This document shows positions 9,652-19,297 of a stretch of 64,000 bases of DNA, piece by piece. This stretch comes from Burkholderia sp. 9120. Lineage in GTDB: Bacteria; Pseudomonadota; Gammaproteobacteria; Burkholderiales; Burkholderiaceae. Position numbers and translations under genes: made by a program. Location: NCBI RefSeq assembly GCF_000745015.1, contig NZ_JQNA01000002.1:992001-1056000 (forward strand), in the 5' to 3' direction. The stretch's first letter is position 1; every line of letters starts with the position of its first letter. Under the pieces are notes generated by a model, which saw only the letters and a program-made list of their open reading frames with translations, did no database searches and was not told where the DNA came from.

Positions 9652-11055
9652 TCAAAGTTCGCGAAACGTCACGCTATGACGTGCCCACGCCGCGTACATC
9701 GCGAGCGCCAACACCATCAATCCGCCGATGATGTACAGATCGGTCGGCTTCGCCGCGCTCTGCATCGTCGTGTACAACACGTAGCCCGCACCGATCAGCG
9801 CCACCAGCGGCGGCAGCGGCCACAACGGCATGCGGTAATGATGCTCGACGTCGCGCCGCACGATACGGCTCGCGAGTGCCGCCAACGCGATCACCATGTA
9901 GATCACCAGCAGCAGATCGACCGTGAACGCCGTCAGGTCGTCGAGGCTGGAGACGAACAGCAGCAGCGTCGACGGAATCGCGAGCGTCAACGTGGCGAGC
10001 CACGGCGAGTCGAAACGCGGATGAATCTGCGTGAACGCGCGATTGCAGCGCCGTACCCACAACGCGTGCCGTCCGCTGCTATAGAGCAGACGTCCCACCT
10101 GAATCACAATCGCAATGATCGCGTTGAACACCGACAGGAAAATCCCCGCGCTCACCACCCGCATCACCGTCGGGTTGCTCAATTCGCGCACCACGTAGCC
10201 GATCGGATCGGCGCTCTTCGACATATCGATCAGCGACGGCGCGCCGAGCACGATCGCCGTCAACGGCACGAGTTCGACGAGCAGGATCAACAGCAGCGAA
10301 AAGATCACCGCCTTCGCCACGTTACGATTGCCGCCTTCGAGATCCTCCGCGAGAAACACCGCGGCGCCGAAGCCGTTGTAGCAAAAAATCGCGGTGCCCA
10401 CGGCCGGAATGATCGCGGCGGCGGTCGCCGAAATCAGCGTGGCATTGCTGGCCACTTGCGGATGCACCAACGCACTGACCGCGCGATGCGGCTCGGAGAA
10501 ACCGAGGTAGGCAATCAGCAATAACACCAGGACTTCGACCGTCAGAAACGCGCCGGTAATCCACGCGTTGGTCTTGATGTTCAGCATGCCGAGCACGTAG
10601 CTGAGCACCACGATCGCCAGCGCCACCGACTGGTTGCTGAAACTCGTGCCGAGCGCGTTGTTCAGATACGGCGCCGCGCCGCTCGCCAGCACCGCAGGGA
10701 TGAACACGCTGACCGCCAGCACTGCGATAAAGGTCAGATAGCCCGGCAACGCGCCGAACACCCGCTTGGCCATTACATACTCGCCGCCCGCGCTGCGGTG
10801 CGCCGCGCTCAATTCCGCGTAGCACAGCGCGAAGGCCAGCGCGAGCAAGCCGCCCAAAAGAAACGACAGCACCGCGCCGCTGCCGGCCTGCTGGATCGCG
10901 AACGGCGCGATCACGAAGATCGAACTGGCGGGCGTCACGCCCGATACGGTAATCATCACCACGTCACGCACGCTGAGCGACTGCTTCAGCGCGCGCGGCG
11001 TGCCCAGCTCGACGGAGACGGCTTGCGCCGCGCCCGATGTTTCGGTGATCGCCAT
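9652..11055 (-). CDS. APC-superfamily amino acid permease
   Basis: This 467-aa inner-membrane permease has ~12 TMs. It shows the APC opening segment after SVRDVVMITVSGVTPASSIF, the glycine-rich TM1 region, and LSAAHRSAGGEYVMAKRVFG before TM3. First gene of a two-gene unit with the P1 peptidase; divergent from the LuxR-type regulator at 11179 across ~120 bp, which suggests that regulator controls it. Substrate probably an amino acid or small amide, by inference from the partner enzyme. Confidence 0.85.
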   Translation of the reverse strand: MAITETSGAAQAVSVELGTPRALKQSLSVRDVVMITVSGVTPASSIFVIAPFAIQQAGSGAVLSFLLGGLLALAFALCYAELSAAHRSAGGEYVMAKRVFGALPGYLTFIAVLAVSVFIPAVLASGAAPYLNNALGTSFSNQSVALAIVVLSYVLGMLNIKTNAWITGAFLTVEVLVLLLIAYLGFSEPHRAVSALVHPQVASNATLISATAAAIIPAVGTAIFCYNGFGAAVFLAEDLEGGNRNVAKAVIFSLLLILLVELVPLTAIVLGAPSLIDMSKSADPIGYVVRELSNPTVMRVVSAGIFLSVFNAIIAIVIQVGRLLYSSGRHALWVRRCNRAFTQIHPRFDSPWLATLTLAIPSTLLLFVSSLDDLTAFTVDLLLVIYMVIALAALASRIVRRDVEHHYRMPLWPLPPLVALIGAGYVLYTTMQSAAKPTDLYIIGGLMVLALAMYAAWARHSVTFREL

Positions 11056-11178
11056 CGTCCTCTCTCCTTTGCAATGATTTTGTCAGCGCCCATACTTGAG
11101 CACCGTTGGGCGGAGTGTAGGAAGCCAATTTGCGCGCCGCTATTACCGCTTGGGGTTACGCCAATTAGGTGGAGACGC

Positions 11179-11982
11179 ATGGATCGACTGTTCACGGAAG
11201 TAGCGATGCATCAGGCGCTGGCGCGCGTGATCGATCATCTGGGCAGCCCCAGGTTCTGGCGCAATCTGATTCTTCTGCTCGACGAAGTGATGCCGTTCGA
11301 TAACGCGTTGGCGGTACTGATCGGACCCGACGGCGTACCGCGCGTGCTCGACGAGTTCGATACCGGCGGCACGGACGCACCCTCGCCGGTGCCGCTTTAT
11401 CTGAACGGGCTGTACCTGCTCGATCCATTTTTGCAGGCCGCGCACGACGGTCTCGCCGACGGCCTCTACCGGCTCGAAGAGGTCGCGCCGGATCTGTTCC
11501 GGCAGAGCGAATACTTCCTGAGTTATTTCCGCGACGCAGTCGGCGAAGACGAATTGCAACTGATCGTGAAGCTCGCGCCGACGCACGAGGTGGTGTCGTT
11601 GTCGCTCGGTGCGAAGACGCGCTTCGAGGTCGAGGCGCTTGGACGCCTGGCAGTCTGCGCGCCCTGGCTGATCGCGACGATCCGTCAGCACCAGACGCGT
11701 CTCGCCACCGAACCGGGCAAGCGCGCCGACAGCGGCGATCTGTCGGGCCGGGTCGAACGGGCGCTCGCCGGGTTCGGCGCGGAGTTGCTGTCCGAACGGG
11801 AAATGTCGATCGCGCGGCTCGTGCTGCGCGGCAATTCGTCGAAAGCGATTGCCGAGCGGCTCACGATTTCGCCGGAGACGGTGAAGGTGCATCGGCGCAA
11901 CCTCTACAACAAGCTCGGCATCTCGACGCAGCCGGAGCTGTTTTCGTTGTTCATTCAGGCGCTGGGGCACGAGGAGAAGTAG
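11179..11982 (+). CDS. LuxR-family transcriptional regulator
   Basis: A 267-aa protein. Residues ~1-180 are a ligand- or signal-sensing region without a recognised autoinducer-binding signature. The C-terminus is a LuxR/GerE HTH (LSEREMSIARLVLRGNSSKAIAERL...SPETVKVHRRNLYNKLG). The start at 11179 follows aggtggag; the longer frame is antisense to the permease. It is divergent from the APC permease/P1 peptidase pair. No luxI-like gene is in the window, so I infer metabolic rather than AHL control. Confidence 0.85.
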   Translation: MDRLFTEVAMHQALARVIDHLGSPRFWRNLILLLDEVMPFDNALAVLIGPDGVPRVLDEFDTGGTDAPSPVPLYLNGLYLLDPFLQAAHDGLADGLYRLEEVAPDLFRQSEYFLSYFRDAVGEDELQLIVKLAPTHEVVSLSLGAKTRFEVEALGRLAVCAPWLIATIRQHQTRLATEPGKRADSGDLSGRVERALAGFGAELLSEREMSIARLVLRGNSSKAIAERLTISPETVKVHRRNLYNKLGISTQPELFSLFIQALGHEEK

Positions 11983-12160
11983 GCGCGTTCGGGGTTGCGC
12001 TCACGACCGCTTTCTCACGCCGCTGCCAGTGGCCCCCGACCGGCTTAATGCATGCGGCATAAATGGCTCCGCGCTGCGTCGATACATCGACAATCCGCTC
12101 AATTCGCGTTCAAACAACTGCGATAAATATGATGTAATGACCGGATCGGGCGCTGCAGCC

Positions 12161-12188
12161 GCCTGCCTAACCGCTCAGGCGGGCAGGC
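12161..12188 (+). promoter_or_regulatory. Hairpin in the leader of the histidine kinase gene
   Basis: gcctgcc (12161-12167) pairs with ggcaggc (12182-12188). It lies ~70 bp before the kinase start and has no T-tract, so it could be a terminator remnant of the LuxR gene or a leader structure. Confidence 0.3.
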
Positions 12189-12255
12189 ACGGGGAAAACG
12201 ATCGTCAGGCTGAACGCCCATCCGGATATTTCTGGCAGATTCCTATTCGACACCG

Positions 12256-13611
12256 ATGAGTACAACCCGAGTATCGCCGTGGGGCATTCGCAAACTCACG
12301 TCACTGCGCTCGCTGCTCGCGCAGGCATTCGTCCCCGCCGGCCGCAACCTGCAATACATGCACAACCGGATGCGCCCCCTCGCGATCGTCGCGGTCATTG
12401 GCTTTCCGCTTTATTTTTACGTCTGGCACGATCTGTTTCCGCAGCCTTACGAGAATCTGCCGCTGCGGATCGTCGGCTCCCTTTTGTTCATGCCCATGCT
12501 GTTCGCCGAGCATTGGCCGGCATCGCTCAAGCGCTTCATGCCGTACTACTGGTACGCGGCGGTGTTCTATTCGTTGCCGTTTTTCTTCACGTTCATGCTG
12601 TTGAAGAACAACGGCTCCGACGTGTGGATCCAGAGCGCGTTGATCGCCGCCTTCGTGCTCGTGCTGCTGCTCGACTGGCTGATGCTGCTGCTCAATTTCG
12701 TGATCGGCATCGGCGTGGCGTGCCTCGCCTACTGGCTGACCACCCATCCCGCCGTCTTCAACTCAGCCTATCCCACCCATCTCGCCATTTTCTCGTTCGC
12801 CGTGGCGATCGGCGTGCTGGCGAACTACGACATGGAGCGCATCCGGATCGAGCAGGAGCGGGCCATGCTCGCCACCGCCGGCAGCATCGCGCATGAGTTG
12901 CGGACCCCGCTGCTCGCGATTCGCGCGGGCGCTTCAGGTCTGGGCCGCTATCTGCCGTCGCTGCTGGAAACCTATTCCATCGCGCAGCAGGGCGAACTGC
13001 CGGTGCCGAAGATCCGCCTGGCCCATCTTCAGTCGATGGACGGCGTCATCTCGCGGATCGAACAGGAGGCGCTGCATTCGAACGCCATCATCGACATGCT
13101 GCTCGCCAATGCGCGCTTCACCGGCGGCTTCTCGCACGGCACCTTGCATTGCTCGATCGGCGAGTGCGTCAGAGCGGCGCTCGAGCGCTATCCGTTTCGC
13201 GACGGCGAACGCGAACGGGTGCTGACCGACCTCGCGACGGACTTCACGTTTCACGGCGCGGACATGCTGATGACCCACGTGCTCTTCAACCTGCTAAAGA
13301 ACGCGCTGCGCGGCATGGCGAGCGTCGATAGCGCACTGATCTCGGTCCGGCTCGTGACCGGGCCGCGGTCGAACCAGTTGCTGTTCCGCGATACCGGCGT
13401 GGGCATTGCCCCGGATGTCGTTCCGCACATCTTTACCCGCTTCTATACGTCGCCGGCCGGTGTCGACGACGCGTCGATCGGCACCGGCATCGGCCTGGCT
13501 TTCTGCCGCGACGTGATGCGCGACATGGGCGGCGCTATTGACTGTCAATCTGTCGAGGGCATGTTTACCGAATTCACCTTGACCTTCCCCCGAGCTGGAA
13601 CAGGAACATGA
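12256..13611 (+). CDS. Membrane histidine kinase, LqsS/CqsS-like
   Basis: This 451-aa sensor has about six hydrophobic segments in residues ~40-190 with almost no periplasmic domain, then an H-box with the phospho-accepting His at 213 (GSIAHELRTPLL). The ATPase boxes follow: N-box HVLFNLLKNALRGM, G1 DTGVGIAPDV, F FTRFYTS and G2 GTGIGLAFC. The six-TM sensor fused to a kinase is the layout of CqsS and LqsS, which bind alpha-hydroxyketones; like LqsS it has no receiver domain. Its stop overlaps the next gene's start by 4 bp. A convergent CqsA-like synthase two genes away supports the role. Confidence 0.8.
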   Translation: MSTTRVSPWGIRKLTSLRSLLAQAFVPAGRNLQYMHNRMRPLAIVAVIGFPLYFYVWHDLFPQPYENLPLRIVGSLLFMPMLFAEHWPASLKRFMPYYWYAAVFYSLPFFFTFMLLKNNGSDVWIQSALIAAFVLVLLLDWLMLLLNFVIGIGVACLAYWLTTHPAVFNSAYPTHLAIFSFAVAIGVLANYDMERIRIEQERAMLATAGSIAHELRTPLLAIRAGASGLGRYLPSLLETYSIAQQGELPVPKIRLAHLQSMDGVISRIEQEALHSNAIIDMLLANARFTGGFSHGTLHCSIGECVRAALERYPFRDGERERVLTDLATDFTFHGADMLMTHVLFNLLKNALRGMASVDSALISVRLVTGPRSNQLLFRDTGVGIAPDVVPHIFTRFYTSPAGVDDASIGTGIGLAFCRDVMRDMGGAIDCQSVEGMFTEFTLTFPRAGTGT

Positions 13612-14633
13612 GCACGATCAAGCCATTCTATTTTCCGACGACCGTCACGTTCGTCGACGACAGCCCGACCTTCCTGTCGAATCTTTGCCTGCAACTCGAC
13701 TCGCAGCTCGCGTTTCAGCTCTTCAGCTCACCGGCCGAAGCGCTGCAGTTCGTCAACAGCAGCTCCCTGCCGAGTTCGCCGAACCAGCCTATCTTCGCGC
13801 CGTTCCGCGACCGTACCGACGAGGACGTCGCGCAGCAGGTCATTTCGCTGAGCGTCAACACCGTGCGCAACCAGGTTCACAACGCGCAGCGTTTCGGCGC
13901 GACCTCGGTGGTGGTGGTCGACTACGACATGCCCGGCATGAACGGCCTGGAATTCTGCCGCCGCATGACCAACCCCGCCGTGCGCAAGATCATGCTGACC
14001 GGCAAGGCCGACGAACACATCGCGGTACAGAGCTTCAACGAGGGGATCATCGACCGCTTCATCCGTAAACAGGACGTGTCGGCAATCTCGTCACTGAACC
14101 GCGCGGTGCGCGACATGCAAAACGCCTATTTCGACAACATTGGCCACTCGATACTCGATACGCTGGCCCTGTCGGAGTACGCCTTTCTGCGCGACGAGGG
14201 GTTGGCTACGCGCGTGGCCGAGCTCTCGAGCGCGCTCGGCATCGTCGAACACTATCTCTCGTACAGTCCTGGCGGTCTGCTGATGCTCGACAGTAAAGGC
14301 AGCACGTATCTGCTGATCGTTCATACGCCGGAAACATTGCGCGGCGTGCGTGAGATCGCCGTTGCGCAGGAGGCGCCCGCGGCTTTTCTGGCCGAGCTCG
14401 ATAGCCACCGCCGTCTGCCCTATTTCTGGCAAACCGACGGCGACTACCCCGCGCAATGCACGACGTGGGAAGACTACATGTATCCCGCGACCCAATTGAG
14501 CGGCCGGCAGGAGTATGTGTACGCGGTCATTCCTAACCCGCCCGGACTCGATCTGGAACGGGTGATCAGCTATGACAGCTATCTGGAGAAGCTTGACCGC
14601 GATATGGAAAAGACATGGAGCTCAAGAAACTGA
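13608..14633 (+). CDS. Response regulator, LqsR-like
   Basis: A 341-aa protein with an N-terminal receiver: acidic pair D17-D18 (VTFVDDSPTF), phospho-acceptor D105 (VVVVDYDMPGMNG), T131 (IMLTG) and K154 (FIRKQD). An insertion of ~30 residues separates the acidic pair from the acceptor. No DNA-binding HTH or GGDEF follows; residues ~180-341 are a novel output domain, as reported for Legionella LqsR. It overlaps the kinase gene by 4 bp, so the two are co-translated partners. Confidence 0.8.
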   Translation: MSTIKPFYFPTTVTFVDDSPTFLSNLCLQLDSQLAFQLFSSPAEALQFVNSSSLPSSPNQPIFAPFRDRTDEDVAQQVISLSVNTVRNQVHNAQRFGATSVVVVDYDMPGMNGLEFCRRMTNPAVRKIMLTGKADEHIAVQSFNEGIIDRFIRKQDVSAISSLNRAVRDMQNAYFDNIGHSILDTLALSEYAFLRDEGLATRVAELSSALGIVEHYLSYSPGGLLMLDSKGSTYLLIVHTPETLRGVREIAVAQEAPAAFLAELDSHRRLPYFWQTDGDYPAQCTTWEDYMYPATQLSGRQEYVYAVIPNPPGLDLERVISYDSYLEKLDRDMEKTWSSRN

Positions 14634-14652
14634 GCGCCATGTTCCGCGGCTA

Positions 14653-15948
14653 TCAGGCCGCTACGGCGCTGTCCGCTTCCACGCGTTCGCGGCTGCGTCG
14701 GCGTGGCGACAATTCGTCACCGAGGCGTCGCGTGGACGGCCATTTGTCCAGTTCGACCTCGCTGCGAATGTCGCGGCAAACGCTCACTACCCGCTCAAGC
14801 TCGGCATCCGTCAACGCCGCGTGAGCCGACAGGCGAATCAGCGCGCGGTTGCGCGGCGTAGCGGGCGCGCAGAACACCGAGCCGAAAATGCCGCGCGCCT
14901 CCAGTGCATCGCGCAACACGATCGTGCGCTGCTCGGTGCCCGCTTCGAGTGCGATGATCTGACTCTCGCTGCCGTTCAGGTTGTACCCGAGTTCCGTCAG
15001 GCGCTCACGCAACCAGGCCGCGCTCGATGCCAATTTCGTGCGCCGCTCGTCCGACTCTTCGATCACCGACAAGGTGGCGTCCAGTCCGCTGAACTCATGC
15101 GGCAGTAGCGTGGAGCTGAAGATCGACGGATTCGCGCTGTACTTGAAGTACTCCTGGAAGTCGGCGCCAGAGGTGATAAAGCCTGCCCGGCCAGCGAACG
15201 CCTTCGCGAGACTGGCGGTGCGAAACGCGACGCGCGACTCGAGTCCGAGTTCGACGACGAGTCCCGCGCCGTGCGGACCGTGCGTGCCGAGCGAATGCGA
15301 TTCGTCGACGACGAACACGCACCCATGCCGTTCGCACACTTCCGCGAATTCGACGAGCGGGCAGACGCTGCCGTTCGTGCTGTAGATCGAATCGACCAGC
15401 ACCACGCCCTGCCCGTGCCGCGCGATCTGCTGCTCGAGATGGCTCGCGTCGTTATGGCGGAACGCGATGGCCGTCGCGCCCGCAATGCGCACCCCTTCCC
15501 ACAGCGACATATGCGCCATCATGTCGAGATACACCGGGGTCTGCGCGGTGGCGATTGCCGGAATCAGACCGATATTCGCCGCGTAGCCGGACTGGCACAG
15601 CACACCGGCTTCCGCGCGCATGAATCTCGCAAGCCGGTTTTCGAACAGCGACAGCGGACAGTCGCCGCGCAGGAACACCGCCGACATGAGCAGGCCGTTG
15701 CCGTCCGCATACAACGTGTCGGCGGTCCGGTTGATGATGTCCGGATGCCGGGCGATCGCCAGATAGTCGTTACTCGATAGATGCAGCGCATCGGCACCGG
15801 GCAGACGACCGCGCATGATGTGGCCGCCTCCCCATGTTTGCTGCACGCGTTCATGGAAATAGCGCTCGACGCGCGATGTCACGAAGTCAGGCAACGCGGC
15901 GTGCGGATACCCTTGCCCTTGCGTCAAGGGATCGAGAACGTTTTTCAT
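14653..15948 (-). CDS. Alpha-hydroxyketone autoinducer synthase, CqsA/LqsA-like
   Basis: This 431-aa fold-type-I PLP enzyme belongs to the alpha-oxoamine synthase group. DESHSLGTHG (D215-H218) contacts the cofactor and K249 in TASLAKAFAGRAGF is the Schiff-base lysine. The N-terminal HLSSNDYLAIARHPD and MSAVFLRGD signatures are those of CqsA, which condenses an acyl-CoA with an amino acid or SAM to make alpha-hydroxyketone signals. It is convergent with the kinase/regulator pair (18 bp between stops), giving synthase, sensor and regulator in one 3.7-kb block. 8-amino-7-oxononanoate synthase (BioF) is the main alternative; the context argues against it. Confidence 0.82.
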   Translation of the reverse strand: MKNVLDPLTQGQGYPHAALPDFVTSRVERYFHERVQQTWGGGHIMRGRLPGADALHLSSNDYLAIARHPDIINRTADTLYADGNGLLMSAVFLRGDCPLSLFENRLARFMRAEAGVLCQSGYAANIGLIPAIATAQTPVYLDMMAHMSLWEGVRIAGATAIAFRHNDASHLEQQIARHGQGVVLVDSIYSTNGSVCPLVEFAEVCERHGCVFVVDESHSLGTHGPHGAGLVVELGLESRVAFRTASLAKAFAGRAGFITSGADFQEYFKYSANPSIFSSTLLPHEFSGLDATLSVIEESDERRTKLASSAAWLRERLTELGYNLNGSESQIIALEAGTEQRTIVLRDALEARGIFGSVFCAPATPRNRALIRLSAHAALTDAELERVVSVCRDIRSEVELDKWPSTRRLGDELSPRRRSRERVEADSAVAA

Positions 15949-16175
15949 ACAAGCTCCTTATGGTTAGCTGCCAATAGCGGTCAGCGGGTCCATAGTGAGC
16001 CCGTCATTTATGACGTGTCAGGAAAACCGGGCGAGCAATCCTGCTAGAAAGAGGTCTTTTTTCAAGCGGCATTGGATGCAATCGGCGGGTCAGTACCGAG
16101 TGGCTTACGCGACTATATGCGAAATGCATAACATCGCATTTTTCGATGCGCGACAACGCCCATCCCGGTGCGTCG

Positions 16176-17597
16176 TCACAGCACCCCAAGCAACGATTTC
16201 GGTTCGAGGAACGCTTCGATTCCAAAGGTGCCGTACTCGCGCCCAATGCCGGATTGTTTGAAGCCGCCGAACGGCGCAGCCGGTTCATGCGCGAGCGTGT
16301 TGACGAGCACGCGTCCCGCTTCGATTCGCGACGCGACTTCATGGGCCCGCGCTTTGTCTCGCGACAGCACGTACGCCTGCAAACCGTACGGCGTGTCGTT
16401 ACCGATGGCGATCGCCTCTTCGGTGTCGCCGTAACCGATGATCGACAGCACCGGGCCGAAGATTTCTTCACGCGCGATCGTCATGGTGTTGGTGACGTCG
16501 CTGAACACGGTCGGACGCACGAACCAGCCGGCGTCGATACCGTCCGGGCGCCCTTCGCCACCGGCGATCAGGCGCGCGCCTTCGTCGATGCCGATGCGGA
16601 TATAGCGCTGCACGCGTTCCCACTGTTTCTGGCTGACCATTGGGCCGACCGTGGTGTTGGGATCGCGCGGATCGCCCGCTTGCGTGCGCGCGACCTCCTG
16701 CTGCACACGCGCTTCGAATTCCGCGAGCCGTGCGCGCGGCACCAGAATGCGCGTCCCGGCGATACAGGCCTGGCCGCTATTCATGAAGCCGGCCTGAATC
16801 GCGAGCGGCACGGCTTCGTCGAAGTTGGCGTCGTCGAGCACGATCACCGGCGACTTGCCGCCGAGTTCGAGCGTCACCCGCTTCAGGGTCTCCGACACCG
16901 TGCGCAGAATCGACTTGCCGACGGCCGTGGAACCGGTGAACGAGATCTTCGCGACATCGGGATGCGCGCTGATCTGCGCGCCGACCGTTTCGCCGCGACC
17001 TGTCACGATGTTGAACACACCGGCGGGCAAGCCTGCTTCGTGCAGCGCTTCGGTGACGATGCGCGTCTGGATCGCGCTCATTTCGCTCGGCTTGATGACG
17101 GCCGTGCAGCCCGCCGCTAACGCCGTGGCCAGCTTGCCGCAGATGAAGCCCGCGTTGCTATTCCACGGTGTGATCAGACCCGCGACGCCCAGGGGCTGCA
17201 TCACCACTTCGGCCGTGCCGGCGCGGCGCGTGAACGCGTAGTCCTGCAAGACTTTCGCCGCTTCGAGCAGCACGTTGCTCGCGTGTTGCGCCATCCAGCG
17301 GCCACGCGATACGGGCGCGCCGTACTCTTCGGTGATGGCTTCGTAGAGCTCGTCTTCTTTCGCGGCGACGGCTTCGTGCATCCGCTTCAACATCGCGACG
17401 CGTTCGCTTTTGCTGGTGCGGGAGAAGCTTGCGAACGCACGCTTCGCGGCGGCGACGGCGTCTTGCGCGTCCTGCGCGTCGGCGAGACGCACGCGGCCGA
17501 TTACCTGTTCGGTGGCCGGGTTGAAGAGATCGAATAATTCGCTGCCGTGCGGCGTGACGAATCGGCCGTCGATGTAGATTGTGTCGATGAGTTGCAT
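16176..17597 (-). CDS. NAD(P)-dependent aldehyde dehydrogenase
   Basis: A 473-aa ALDH-superfamily enzyme. Signatures include VTLELGGKSPVIV (general-base Glu), MNSGQACIAGTR (nucleophilic Cys), PWNSNAGF and the FTGSTAVGK cofactor-binding turn. It oxidises an aldehyde to the acid in the cytoplasm. I start at 17597 (MQLIDTIYIDGRF), the family start, rather than 33 codons upstream. It is divergent from the LysR gene at 17720, its likely regulator. Aldehyde unknown. Confidence 0.88.
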   Translation of the reverse strand: MQLIDTIYIDGRFVTPHGSELFDLFNPATEQVIGRVRLADAQDAQDAVAAAKRAFASFSRTSKSERVAMLKRMHEAVAAKEDELYEAITEEYGAPVSRGRWMAQHASNVLLEAAKVLQDYAFTRRAGTAEVVMQPLGVAGLITPWNSNAGFICGKLATALAAGCTAVIKPSEMSAIQTRIVTEALHEAGLPAGVFNIVTGRGETVGAQISAHPDVAKISFTGSTAVGKSILRTVSETLKRVTLELGGKSPVIVLDDANFDEAVPLAIQAGFMNSGQACIAGTRILVPRARLAEFEARVQQEVARTQAGDPRDPNTTVGPMVSQKQWERVQRYIRIGIDEGARLIAGGEGRPDGIDAGWFVRPTVFSDVTNTMTIAREEIFGPVLSIIGYGDTEEAIAIGNDTPYGLQAYVLSRDKARAHEVASRIEAGRVLVNTLAHEPAAPFGGFKQSGIGREYGTFGIEAFLEPKSLLGVL

Positions 17598-17719
17598 GGT
17601 GGGTTCGGTTCCTTTTTCGTTCCCGCGGCGGGGGATGGGTTGACAGGGAGAAGATAGATCGATCTCATTGCAATAACTAGCCGTACAATCAGGCATGACT
17701 TGTTGAACAATTTAGGACA

Positions 17720-18661
17720 ATGAGAACTTCGGGACTGGGTGAACTGGAAGCGGTGCTGGCCGTTGCGCGTCATCGTAGTTTTCGGGCGGCCGCGACCGAG
17801 CTCGGTGTGTCGACGTCGGCGCTGAGTCACGCGGTCGCGGCGCTGGAGGCGCGCATGGGTGTGCGGCTTTTCAACCGCACGACGCGCAGCGTGTCGCTAT
17901 CCGAAGCGGGCGCGCAGTTTGTCGATAGCGTGGCGCCGGCAATCGCGACGATTCGCGGCGCGATCGAACAGGCCGGCAGCTTGCGCGACACGCCGGCGGG
18001 GACGTTGCGCATCAACTCGTCGGTGGGTGCGGCGCGGCAGGCTATGCCAATGTTTATCGAGTTCCTGCAGCGCTATCCCGACGTGAAGCTCGATCTGGTC
18101 ACCGAGGGGCGGTTGATCGATATCGTCGTCGATGGTTTCGATGCGGGGATTCGTCTCGCTGACATCGTGCCGCAGGACATGATCGCGGTGCCGTTCGGGC
18201 AGCAGCAAAGGTTCGCTGTGGTGGGGAGTCCGGCGTATTTCGCGCGGTATAAACCGCCGCGTACGCCGGCGGATTTGCATGCGCATAGCTGTATTCGCAG
18301 CAGGATGCCGAGTGGCGGGATTTATCAGTGGGAGTTTGAGCGGCGTGGGGAGACGGTGCGTGTCGACGGTAAAGGTGTGTTGACGCTCGATGAACCGAAT
18401 CTGATGCTGGAGGCCGCGCGTGCGGGGCTGGGGTTGGCTTATCTGACGGAGTGGAATGTTGCCGCGGATCTGGAGGCCGGCACGCTGGTGCGCGTGCTCG
18501 TGGATTGGACTCAGCCGATGGATGGATTGTGTTTGTATTATCCGGGGCGCCGGCATGTGCCGGCGGCGTTGCGGGCGTTGATTGGGGTGATTCGGGAGGG
18601 GGCGGAGGGAAAGAAGGTGCGGGGGAAGGTGGTGGGGAAGCGTGCGGGGGTGAAGAGTTGA
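17720..18661 (+). CDS. LysR-family transcriptional regulator
   Basis: This 313-aa protein has the LysR HTH at ~20-50 (FRAAATELGVSTSALSHAVAALEARMG) and a full effector domain. It resembles CrgA/AaeR-type regulators of oxidoreductases. It is divergent from the aldehyde dehydrogenase with ~120 bp between starts. The C-terminal ~20 residues are a Lys/Gly-rich tail (EGKKVRGKVVGKRAG), unusual for the family. Confidence 0.86.
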   Translation: MRTSGLGELEAVLAVARHRSFRAAATELGVSTSALSHAVAALEARMGVRLFNRTTRSVSLSEAGAQFVDSVAPAIATIRGAIEQAGSLRDTPAGTLRINSSVGAARQAMPMFIEFLQRYPDVKLDLVTEGRLIDIVVDGFDAGIRLADIVPQDMIAVPFGQQQRFAVVGSPAYFARYKPPRTPADLHAHSCIRSRMPSGGIYQWEFERRGETVRVDGKGVLTLDEPNLMLEAARAGLGLAYLTEWNVAADLEAGTLVRVLVDWTQPMDGLCLYYPGRRHVPAALRALIGVIREGAEGKKVRGKVVGKRAGVKS

Positions 18662-18819
18662 CGGGTCGATTTCGCGCAAACAACCCGCGATCATGAAGCG
18701 ACGTCCGCGTAAGCTGCCGGCGCAGCAGCGCCAGCATCCCAAGGCGAACCATGTGAACGAAGGGCTAGGGACAAAGTTTTCTTAGCTGCATTAGTATTCC
18801 ATCCGATTCCCGGCGAAGT

Positions 18820-19296
18820 TCAGTGCCTGTCGCACGCTTGTAGCGGGAATTTAGGCGTATAGGCAGGATCGTGTGACTCGAACGAAATTTTCTTAACGTC
18901 CAGAATATCGACGCCTATGCGTGTCGTGACGGCGACGAATTTCCCATCCGCGCTGAAATCCGCCGAATAAATCCCCCCGCCGTACACGCGCCTAACAATC
19001 GTCTTCGGCTGACCACCCAGCTTATAAAGCGTCAGAAAATTCGTTTGTGGAGACTGTGGATTCGCCTGCGCAGGCATTCCGTAAAGAATCAGATAGCGAT
19101 CGTCCTGGCTGAAGCTCCCGCCATCAACATGGTGGCCAATCTTCACGTGTGAGAACTTTCCATCCTGTCCTGTGATCGCCAACAAACCGGGCCGGGAGAC
19201 TTCAGCCGCATACGCCTTGTCGCATGACACCACGGGGGCCGCAGCATGCGCGACTCCGCAAGATACCAATAACGTCGAGATCCAAATCTTCAACAT
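18820..19296 (-). CDS. Secreted/periplasmic protein, probable immunity protein of the truncated effector
   Basis: This 158-aa protein starts MLKIWISTLLVSCGVAHAAAP, a clear signal peptide with an AHA-A type cleavage site, and continues as a beta-rich domain with WD40-like strands (FSQDDRYLILYG, DFSADGKFVAVT). It begins directly after the stop of the GH19-like effector remnant. The position, size and periplasmic targeting match the immunity gene of the intact T6SS cassette at 36110, though the two sequences are not obviously related. Function inferred from context only. Confidence 0.55.
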   Translation of the reverse strand: MLKIWISTLLVSCGVAHAAAPVVSCDKAYAAEVSRPGLLAITGQDGKFSHVKIGHHVDGGSFSQDDRYLILYGMPAQANPQSPQTNFLTLYKLGGQPKTIVRRVYGGGIYSADFSADGKFVAVTTRIGVDILDVKKISFESHDPAYTPKFPLQACDRH

Positions 19297-19297
19297 G

